Positions 57,614 to 64,000 of a DNA stretch of 64,000 bases are shown in pieces. The position numbers and the translations under genes are program-made. Source of the DNA: DASSBG01 sp035699085 (GTDB lineage: Bacteria; Pseudomonadota; Gammaproteobacteria; Xanthomonadales; Rhodanobacteraceae); contig DASSBG010000008.1 in NCBI GenBank assembly GCA_035699085.1, forward strand, positions 62,001-126,000. The letters run 5' to 3'. The notes below the pieces were generated by a model. It saw only the letters and a program-made list of their open reading frames with translations. It was not told the DNA's origin and ran no database searches. Position 1 is the stretch's first letter. Each line of letters opens with the position of its first letter.

Positions 57614-59781
57614 GGCGCCGCAGCGGCAAGATCACGCAAGGTTCCGCCCACCCCGGCCTCGCACTGCTCGTGGCGCTGGCGCCGCTCGCCGCGGCGCACG
57701 CGGCCGCCGCACCCGCAAGCGCGGGCAGCGCAGCGCCGGTGCCGACCGTGGAGCTGCCGGGCATCGTGGTCACGGCGACGCGCCAGGCGCGGCCGGCCTT
57801 TGCCGTTCCGGCGGCCATCGACGCCGTGCAACTGGGCCGCATCCAGCGCACCACGGCGGACATCAACCCTTCGGAGTACCTGCGCCAAGTGCCCGGCGTG
57901 CTGGCCCGCGACCGCCAGAACTACGCCCAGGACGAGCAGGTCTCGATTCGCGGCTTCGGCTCGCGTGCCACCTTCGGCGTGCGCGGCGTACGCCTCTATG
58001 TCGACGGCATCCCGGCGACCATGCCGGACGGCCAGGGCCAGCTGTCCAACTTCAGCCTCGGCGCCGCCTCACGCATCGAGGTGTTGCGCGGCCCGTTTTC
58101 CGCGCTCTACGGAAACTCCTCTGGCGGAGTCATCCAGATCTTCACTGCCGACGGCACCGACCCGCCGCAATGGCGCGCGATGCTCGGCACCGGTCGTCAT
58201 GGTGCGCGGCGGCTGGAGCTGGGTGCCCGCGGCATCGTCGGCAGCTACGGCTACAACGTTGACGCCTCGCGCTTTCGCACCGACGGGTTTCGCCGCCACA
58301 GCCGCGCCCGCCGCGACAATGGCAACGCCAAGCTCAAGGTCGACCTCGGTTACGCCGGCCACCTCACGCTGCTGGCCAACAGCGTCGTGGTCAAGGCACT
58401 CGACCCCAAGGGCCTGACCCGCGCCGAATACCACGCCGACCCGCGCCAGGCCGCGCCCTCGGCATTGACCTACGACACGCGCAAGAGCGTGCGCCAGAAC
58501 CAGGGCGGCGCGATCTGGCAGGGAGACAGCGGCGGCGGCGGCCAGTGGCGCGTGCTTGGCTACGCCGGCCACCGGGCGATCGTGCAGTTCCTCTCGGTGC
58601 CCGTGGCAGCGCAGGCGGACCCGCTCAGCTCCGGCGGCGTGATCGACCTTGCCAGCGACTACGCCGGCGCCGACGCGCGCTGGAGCTGGCACGGCGACCT
58701 CGCCGGACGCCCGCTGGACTTCACCATCGGCGCATCCTGGGACAACCAGGACCAGCACCGCCTCGGCTATGACAATTTCGTCGGCCCGCTGCTCGGCGTG
58801 CGCGGCGCACTGCGCCGCGACGAGATCGACACCGTCAGCGACTTCGACCAGTACGCGCAGGCCTCGTGGGATTTTGCGCCCCGCTGGTCGGCCACCGCCG
58901 GCCTGCGCCACAGCGAGGTGCACTTCGATGTCGACGACCACCATGTCACCATGCGCAACCCCGACGCCAGCAGCGGCAAGGACTACTCGGCCAGCGACCC
59001 TGTCTTCGGCCTGATGTTCCGCGCCAGCGACGACTGGCACCTTTACGCCGCCTGGGGCCACGGCTTCGAGACGCCGACATTCAGCGAACTCAGCTATCGC
59101 AGCGACGGCGCCACCGGGCTCAACTTCGACCTGCGGGCGGCGCGCTCGGACAACCTCGAGGTCGGCTCCAAGTGGCGCTGGGGCGACGGCGGCAAGCTCG
59201 ACATTGCGCTGTTCCGTGCACGAACCCGTGACGCACTCGCCGTCTACAGCAACGACAACGGCCGCAGCACCTACAGCAACGTCGGCCGCGCGCGCCGTCG
59301 CGGGGCCGAACTGGAGTTGCACCTGCCGCTGGCGGTGCACTGGCGGCTGCAGGCCGCCTACACCTTCCTCGACGCACGCTTCCGCAGCACCTCGTCCGAA
59401 TGCGCGCGCGCCGCCGACTGCGCCATCCGGCCGGGCGCGCGCATCCCCGGCGTGCCGCGGCAGGCGCTGAATGCATCGCTGCACTGGCGCGCCGGCAACG
59501 GTTGGCACGCGGCGCTGGCGCTGTCGGCAATCGGCAACGTGGTGGTCGACGACGCCAACAGCGCAGGGGCGCCGGGCTATGCGCTGCTCGATGCCAGCCT
59601 CGGCTACATCGGGCATCTCGGCGACGCCACCGTCGCGCCGTTCCTGCGCATCGACAACCTCGCCGACCGCCGCTACATCGGCTCGGTCATCGTCAACGAG
59701 GGCAACGGCCGTTACTTCGAGCCCGGCCCAGGCCGCGCGCTCTTCGTCGGCTGCCGCATCCGCTTCGCTGCGCGCGACTAG
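57610..59781 (+). CDS. TonB-dependent receptor, PqqU/YncD-like
   Basis: 723 residues from ATG 57610, overlapping the gcd stop (ATGA). Signal peptide (ALLVALAPLAAAHAAAAPAS), TonB-box-like ELPGIVVTATR, plug domain (QVSIRGFGSRATFGVRGVRL; YVDGIPATMPDGQGQLSNFS; IEVLRGPFSALYGNSSGGVI) and a 22-strand barrel ending CRIRFAARD. The plug sequence closely resembles E. coli YncD, identified as the PQQ importer PqqU, which I recall having the same RGFGxRSTFGxRGxRLYVDGIPATMPDGQGQ block. Coupling to the PQQ-enzyme gene gcd strongly supports a PQQ or PQQ-related ligand. Ligand itself is inference. Confidence 0.9.
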   Translation: MRRRSGKITQGSAHPGLALLVALAPLAAAHAAAAPASAGSAAPVPTVELPGIVVTATRQARPAFAVPAAIDAVQLGRIQRTTADINPSEYLRQVPGVLARDRQNYAQDEQVSIRGFGSRATFGVRGVRLYVDGIPATMPDGQGQLSNFSLGAASRIEVLRGPFSALYGNSSGGVIQIFTADGTDPPQWRAMLGTGRHGARRLELGARGIVGSYGYNVDASRFRTDGFRRHSRARRDNGNAKLKVDLGYAGHLTLLANSVVVKALDPKGLTRAEYHADPRQAAPSALTYDTRKSVRQNQGGAIWQGDSGGGGQWRVLGYAGHRAIVQFLSVPVAAQADPLSSGGVIDLASDYAGADARWSWHGDLAGRPLDFTIGASWDNQDQHRLGYDNFVGPLLGVRGALRRDEIDTVSDFDQYAQASWDFAPRWSATAGLRHSEVHFDVDDHHVTMRNPDASSGKDYSASDPVFGLMFRASDDWHLYAAWGHGFETPTFSELSYRSDGATGLNFDLRAARSDNLEVGSKWRWGDGGKLDIALFRARTRDALAVYSNDNGRSTYSNVGRARRRGAELELHLPLAVHWRLQAAYTFLDARFRSTSSECARAADCAIRPGARIPGVPRQALNASLHWRAGNGWHAALALSAIGNVVVDDANSAGAPGYALLDASLGYIGHLGDATVAPFLRIDNLADRRYIGSVIVNEGNGRYFEPGPGRALFVGCRIRFAARD

Positions 59782-59897
59782 GGAATCGAGCGCCGGGAAC
59801 CGGCACAATCGGCACCGACCGGGCTTCTGCAGGCGCCTGCAGGCGCGATGGCGGTCGCCTGCACGCAGGCTCCTGCAGGCGCGGCGCAGCTTCGCGC

Positions 59898-59930
59898 GTC
59901 TTCCCCGGCGCCGCCGGCGCCGGGGAAGAC
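59898..59930. terminator. Perfect 15-bp inverted repeat between converging genes
   Basis: GTCTTCCCCGGCGCC-gcc-GGCGCCGGGGAAGAC; no T tract, but the very stable stem could stop transcription from either side. Confidence 0.5.
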
Positions 59931-59983
59931 TACGGGCGACTCGCGGTTCGCTGGTGACGGCGCGAGCACCGGCATAAACCCGC

Positions 59984-60085
59984 CGTCATTCCGGAGCCGC
60001 GCGCAGCGCGGAATCCGGAATCTTCTTGACGATTGCGACACAGCAGACAAGATTCCGCATCTGGCTCCGGCAGTCCGGAATGACG
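59984..60085. repeat. 102-bp element with 12-bp terminal inverted repeats
   Basis: CGTCATTCCGGA at 59984-59995 and TCCGGAATGACG at 60074-60085, with further internal GGAATCCGGAATC repetition. Looks like a REP/MITE-type non-autonomous element; the CGTCATTCCGG motif is common across Proteobacteria. Confidence 0.75.
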
Positions 60086-60182
60086 GCGCAGGTGGCCGGC
60101 GCCGTTGCGCGCCGCGGGAATGCAAAATTCGGATCGGAGGAGCGGCAGCGGCCGGTCCACGCGGCGCGAGCGGGCATGGCGT

Positions 60183-60210
60183 GTTGGGGTTCGCTGCGCT
60201 CACCACCAAC
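60183..60210 (+). repeat. REP-like core copy
   Basis: GTTGGGGTTCGCTGCGCTCA followed by CCACCAAC, same class as 7447, 13374, 18229 and the array at 43458-44010. Confidence 0.75.
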
Positions 60211-60226
60211 CTGCCGCTCCGCCAAC

Positions 60227-61636
60227 TTACGGTTTCGTCGCGCGCGGCGGGGCGGGTTGTCGCGGCGGCCAGGCGCCGCCGGCGCCGGGGAAGACGACGG
60301 GTGACTCGTAGCCGTCGGACGACACGCTGGAGACGCCAAAGTACCAGTTGTCGATCACCAAGTCCTTCAGCGTGAACTCGGTAACGTCGCCGACGTAGCG
60401 CTGGTGCTGCCACATCGGCGCCGCGGTTCGCCGCCAGTGGATGCGGTAGCCGGCGGTGGCCGCGGCGGCGCCGGCATCGGCCGCCGCCCAGGTCAGTCGC
60501 GTGTCGGGCGACAGCCCACCGTGGATCTCCACCTCCGCCGGCGGCGCCGGCGCCCAGGCCAGCGAGGCCAGCGCAATGGCGTTGGCGGCGGTCATCTTCG
60601 CCAGGTAATCGAAATCCACGTAGCGCAGCAGGTCGCCGTACCGGATGCCATCCTCGGTGCGCACCGCCTGGTGCTGGTGGCGCCAGTTCTCGTGCGCCTC
60701 GTTGATGCGCACGGCGGGGAACCCGTTGGCGTTGAATGCGATCTGGTCGCCGCCACGCATGTAGCGGTCCTGGCGGTACATCAGCATGAAGTTGAAGTTG
60801 GGGATGTAGCGCGCCGCCAGGGCGGTGATGTAACGCGCCACCTCGCGCGAGGGCGAGTCGACGAAGCCGCCGGTATAACGCAAGGTCGCCAGCTCACGCT
60901 CGCTCAGCGTCTGCTTGACGGCCTGCGAAAAGATGCGCGCCGTGGTGTTGTCGCTGACGCCATCACTGCCGTGGCTGTTGCCGATCATGTCGTTGTTGAG
61001 GTTGGCCTCGACATACCAGCCGTGGTCGCGCGCGTAGTCGGCGATGATGTGGCCGCCGTAAAGGCCCTGCTCCTCGCCGGAGTCGGCCGAGTAGACGATG
61101 CTGGCGGCGAACTTGTACTTCGAAAGCACGCGCGCGGTCTCGATCAGGGCGACGATGCCCGAGCCGTCGTCGTCGGCGCCCGGCGCGAAGGCGGTCGCGT
61201 CCATCACGTCGTTGACCCGCGTGTCGAGGTGCGCGGTCATCACCAGGTGGCGGTTCGGGTCGCTGCCGCCCTTCTGGATGGCGACGATGTCCATCACCTC
61301 GACACCGTCGGGCGGCGTGCGCTTGCCGGTGAAGCGCCGCGCCGGCGTGATGATGGTCAGGCAGCCGCCACAATCGCGGGAGATCTGCTCGAACTGCGCC
61401 TTGACCCAGCGCCGCGCGGCGCCGATGCCGCGGCTGTCGGAGCGGGTGTCGGAAAGCGTGTGGCGGGTGTGGAAGCCGACCAGCGCGGTGTCGAGTGCAC
61501 GCAGCCTGTCGGCGCTGACCGCGGCGACGATCTCGTGCAGCACAGGGTGCGATTGCGGTGGCGGCACCGGCGGGCTGGCTGCGGCCAGCAGTGGCAGCGC
61601 GGCAGCGGTGGCAAACATCGAGGCAGTGCGGATCAT
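60227..61636 (-). CDS. Secreted M28 family aminopeptidase
   Basis: 469 residues from ATG 61636 (GGAGCACGAA upstream). Signal peptide (TASMFATAAALPLLAAAS), M28 zinc peptidase (~60-360): HLVMTAHLDTRVND (zinc His and Asp), GADDDGSGIVALIETARVLS, SADSGEEQGLYGG (catalytic Glu plus ligand), NNDMIGNS; then a small fibronectin-like C-terminal domain (~390-450, GYRIHWRRTAAPMWQHQRYV). Periplasmic or extracellular peptide degradation. Confidence 0.92.
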   Translation of the reverse strand: MIRTASMFATAAALPLLAAASPPVPPPQSHPVLHEIVAAVSADRLRALDTALVGFHTRHTLSDTRSDSRGIGAARRWVKAQFEQISRDCGGCLTIITPARRFTGKRTPPDGVEVMDIVAIQKGGSDPNRHLVMTAHLDTRVNDVMDATAFAPGADDDGSGIVALIETARVLSKYKFAASIVYSADSGEEQGLYGGHIIADYARDHGWYVEANLNNDMIGNSHGSDGVSDNTTARIFSQAVKQTLSERELATLRYTGGFVDSPSREVARYITALAARYIPNFNFMLMYRQDRYMRGGDQIAFNANGFPAVRINEAHENWRHQHQAVRTEDGIRYGDLLRYVDFDYLAKMTAANAIALASLAWAPAPPAEVEIHGGLSPDTRLTWAAADAGAAAATAGYRIHWRRTAAPMWQHQRYVGDVTEFTLKDLVIDNWYFGVSSVSSDGYESPVVFPGAGGAWPPRQPAPPRATKP

Positions 61637-61691
61637 TTCGTGCTCCGGTGGTGGCTGGCTCCCGTCGCGCCGGCGGCGCAAACGGCGCGGT

Positions 61692-63032
61692 TCAGGGCTG
61701 CTTGTAGATCACCCCGCCCTTCATCACGAAGGGCACGTGCTCGATGGCGCTGATGTCCTGCGTCGGGTCGCCGCGCACCGCGATGATGTCGGCATACAGG
61801 CCCTTGCGCAGCTGGCCGAAGGCGTCCTGCTGGCCAAGAATCTTCGCATCGACCGCAGTGGCGGCCAGCAACGCCTGGGTCGGCGTCATGCCGTCGCGCA
61901 CCATCCACTCCAGCTCCTTGTAGTTGGTGCCGTGGGTGAACACGCCGACATCGCTGCCGCAGCCGATGGTGACGCCGGCCTGCATCGCCAGCTTGAACGC
62001 ATGCGCGGCCTGCTTCATGTCGGCCGTTGGCGGATCGCCCGGCTTCCAGCCGTCAAAGTATTGCGCGTAGGCCGTCACCGCCTCCAGCGTCGGCAGGTAG
62101 GCGACGCCATGCTTCTTCATCAGGGCAAAGACTTCTGCGGTGCCGCCGAAACCGTGCTCGATGGTATCGACGCCGGCCATTACCGCGCGGCGCATGCCCT
62201 CGGGAGTGGTCGAATGCACCGACACCGGATGGCCCAGCGAATGCGCGGCCTCGACCGCAGTCTGCAGCTCCTCCTCGGTGAAGGTGGGTACCGAGGCGTG
62301 GTTCTTGCCGCAGTGGTAGTCGGCGTACACCTTGATCCAGTCCGCGCCATGACCGACCTGGGTGCGCACGGCCTTGAGCATCTCGGCGCGGCCGCTGACC
62401 GGGATGCCGCCCTGCGGCAGGTCGAGATCATCGCGGAAGCCGTACGGGCCGGGTCCGTAGCAATCGGTGGCGACGGTGGCGCGGGTGGCAACGAACAGCC
62501 TCGGGCCGGGGATCAGGCCGTTGTTGATCGCCCGCTGCACCGAGACATCGGCAAAACCGGCACCTTCGGTTCCCAGGTCGCGCAAGGCGGTGAAACCGGC
62601 CATCAGCGTCGCCTTGACGTGCTTGACGGCTTCGATGGTGCGATAAGGCACCGTCTCCTTCAGCACCTGGTCGTTCCACAGCGTCTCGTTGTAGGGGTGC
62701 AAAAAGATGTGCGAATGCGCGTCGATCAGCCCCGGCATCAGCGTGGTGCCGGGCAGTTCGATACGCCGGGCGCCGGCAGGCACAGACAGCGTCGCCGCCG
62801 GGCCGACCGCGGCAATCCGCTCACCCTGCACCAACACCGCCCAGCCGTCATGGACGTGCCCGTCGCGCGCATCGAACACGCGCGCCGGTTGCAGCAGGTA
62901 GGCGGAGTCGCTCGCCTTGGGCGGCGCATCGGCCGCGACCAAAGCGCCACGCGCCGGGAGTGCCGCGGCCAGCGTGACGAGCGATATTGCCACGGACGCG
63001 ATGGAATGGATCACCCAGCCTTGCATGCGCAT
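61692..63032 (-). CDS. Secreted amidohydrolase (prolidase/imidazolonepropionase-like)
   Basis: 446 residues from ATG 63032 (a second ATG at 63026). Signal peptide (SIASVAISLVTLAAALPARG). Metal-dependent hydrolase superfamily: MPGLIDAHSHIFLHPY (HxH), the lysine in DWIKVYADYHCG, HPVSVHSTTPEGMRRAV, GVDTIEHGF and GSDVGVFTHG; ends with typical LRKGLYADIIAVRGDP. Relatives hydrolyse X-Pro or other peptides; substrate unassigned. 55 bp upstream of the M28 gene in the same direction, a probable peptide-degradation operon. Confidence 0.92.
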   Translation of the reverse strand: MRMQGWVIHSIASVAISLVTLAAALPARGALVAADAPPKASDSAYLLQPARVFDARDGHVHDGWAVLVQGERIAAVGPAATLSVPAGARRIELPGTTLMPGLIDAHSHIFLHPYNETLWNDQVLKETVPYRTIEAVKHVKATLMAGFTALRDLGTEGAGFADVSVQRAINNGLIPGPRLFVATRATVATDCYGPGPYGFRDDLDLPQGGIPVSGRAEMLKAVRTQVGHGADWIKVYADYHCGKNHASVPTFTEEELQTAVEAAHSLGHPVSVHSTTPEGMRRAVMAGVDTIEHGFGGTAEVFALMKKHGVAYLPTLEAVTAYAQYFDGWKPGDPPTADMKQAAHAFKLAMQAGVTIGCGSDVGVFTHGTNYKELEWMVRDGMTPTQALLAATAVDAKILGQQDAFGQLRKGLYADIIAVRGDPTQDISAIEHVPFVMKGGVIYKQP

Positions 63033-63164
63033 CACGATTGCCCCTTCGGGTATATCGCCAAAGACTATACAGCCGCCGCCAGGCCCACAACCGCACGCCT
63101 GACACCCGACACGATGCCGACTCCGCGCTAGCATAGGCCGCTTCACCAGTCGGAATGACCTGGA

Positions 63165-64000
63165 ATGGTTCGTCCATCCGCTGCACGTGCTCCCTGGCCC
63201 ACGGCCACCTTGCTGTTCTGGGGCGTCGTCGCCCTGCTGCTGGTCGTCCCGGTGCAGATGGGCCTGGCTTATCTCCACGCCGGCGGGTTCATCTGGCGCG
63301 GGCTGCTCGCCAGCCTGGGACTGGTCGGGCTGCTGGTGGCGCTGTCGGCGCTGGCGCCGCGTGCCCGCCTCGCCTGGGGCACGGTCGTCGGCATCCTGGT
63401 GATTGCGCTGTTTTTCCTGCGCATGCTGTTCTTCGGTCTGACGCGCTTTTCCGGGCGCGCCTTCGATGCCGGCTTCTTCCTCAGCCTGCAGGGCGAGTCG
63501 GTCGACGTGGCCTGGAACCAGTACTTCTATCTGTTTGCGCTGTTCGGCCTTGGGGCGCTGGTCCTGCTCGCGGGCTTCATTTTCGCCGCCCGCTGGCTGC
63601 GCACGCCGCGACCGCTGGCGGCCGGCATCCTTGCCTTGCTGTCGCTGGCAGCGATTGCCGCCGGCTACCGCACCACGCCAGTATGGCAGCTCGCCAGCGC
63701 GGTGCAGCACTGGTACGCGCCCAAGGTGCTGACGCTGCCGCCGTCGCGCCTGGCGATGTGGAAGCAAAGCCCGCTGATCAACATCAACCTTGTGCCGAAG
63801 CAGGCGCTGCACGCGACCGCCGCGTCGCCGCCGAAAAACCTGATCCTGCTCTACATCGAATCCGGCGGCGTGGCGATGGCGCCGGCGCGGCAATACCCGG
63901 GCCTGATGCGGAACATGCAGCGCCTGATCGCCGAGCACGGCTACGTGCCGCACATCCACGCCAGCAGCTACGTGACCATCGAAGGCCTGGTCAACACCCA
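63165..64000 (+). CDS. Membrane-anchored sulfatase/phosphotransferase family protein (3' truncated)
   Basis: 278 codons up to the window edge. Five or so N-terminal membrane helices (ATLLFWGVVALLLVVPVQMG; FIWRGLLASLGLVGLLVALS; IALFFLRMLFFGLTRFSGRA; LFALFGLGALVLLAGFIFAA; LAALLSLAAIAAG-type), then a periplasmic domain starting NLILLYIESGGVAMAPARQY, with SSYVTIEGLVNT at the cut, where the metal-binding Thr of LTA-synthase/sulfatase-type enzymes would sit. Could be a phosphoglycerol or phosphoethanolamine transferase, or a sulfatase; cannot be resolved without the rest. Confidence 0.7.
   Translation, partial: MVRPSAARAPWPTATLLFWGVVALLLVVPVQMGLAYLHAGGFIWRGLLASLGLVGLLVALSALAPRARLAWGTVVGILVIALFFLRMLFFGLTRFSGRAFDAGFFLSLQGESVDVAWNQYFYLFALFGLGALVLLAGFIFAARWLRTPRPLAAGILALLSLAAIAAGYRTTPVWQLASAVQHWYAPKVLTLPPSRLAMWKQSPLININLVPKQALHATAASPPKNLILLYIESGGVAMAPARQYPGLMRNMQRLIAEHGYVPHIHASSYVTIEGLVNT

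Larger units (their letters stand above)
59782..60226. other. Repeat-rich intergenic region
   Basis: 445 bp between converging genes, no supportable gene. Left: several GCCTGCAGGCGC-like repeats (59826-59885), then a perfect hairpin (59898-59930), a near-copy of the 3' end of the M28 peptidase gene (59907-59946), a 102-bp element with terminal inverted repeats (59984-60085), and a REP core at 60183-60210. Confidence 0.7.

Noticed and set aside
61692..63959. 755-codon extension of the amidohydrolase
   Set aside because: Upstream half is antisense to the sulfatase-family gene; signal peptide starts at 63032.

Overview
High-GC gammaproteobacterial chromosome, most like the Xanthomonadales (Lysobacterales), possibly Rhodanobacteraceae or Lysobacteraceae. 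The signs are the protein families, frequent TTG/GTG starts, and dispersed REP-like repeats with a GTTGGGGTTCGC...CACCGCCAAC core. I do not assign a genus.

Layout. 1-6402: the integrase-proximal end of a temperate phage or phage-derived element, a run of very tightly overlapping plus-strand genes. It begins with a truncated Acb2/Tad1-type nucleotide-sponge gene, followed by a phage C5 cytosine methyltransferase, a DUF1364 nuclease-like protein, several small unknown proteins, a DUF4224 protein and a tyrosine integrase that abuts the 3' end of a tRNA-Lys gene (the inferred attachment site). 6485-8002: five minus-strand tRNAs (Arg, Pro, Arg, His, Lys) with a strong promoter and terminator, then tRNA-Ser and csrA. 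8315-13243: alaS, recX, recA, pncC. 13459-16937: amiB, tsaE, nnr. 17034-18140: queG. 18317-21860: pcnB-folK-panB-panC operon. 21988-24307: tRNA-Glu, dapA-bamC, gcvR. 24329-27069: bcp, PhoH/PIN ATPase, thiD.

27130-33986: an outer-membrane protein gene, divergent from a secreted small protein plus zinc-metalloprotease pair, then ppsA. 34031-42351: short-chain dehydrogenase, dienelactone hydrolase, two MFS transporters, a TolB/TPR membrane protein and a DUF763 protein. 42545-44121: a surface protein with a sorting-like C-terminal tail and an array of alternating inverted repeats. 44122-49432: MATE transporter, DUF3667 membrane protein, CBS protein, DUF4097 lipoprotein, DUF3606 protein. 49657-54666: a diguanylate cyclase, an OsmC peroxidase and an HWE-family histidine kinase. 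55064-59781: membrane PQQ glucose dehydrogenase translationally coupled to a TonB receptor resembling the PQQ importer PqqU/YncD. 60227-64000: M28 aminopeptidase, amidohydrolase and the start of a membrane-anchored sulfatase-family enzyme.

Most of the window is ordinary core genome. The most interesting parts are the phage cassette (sponge plus methyltransferase and a Pro/Arg-rich mini-protein), the gcd-pqqU pair, the metalloprotease pair, and the repeat-rich intergenic regions.
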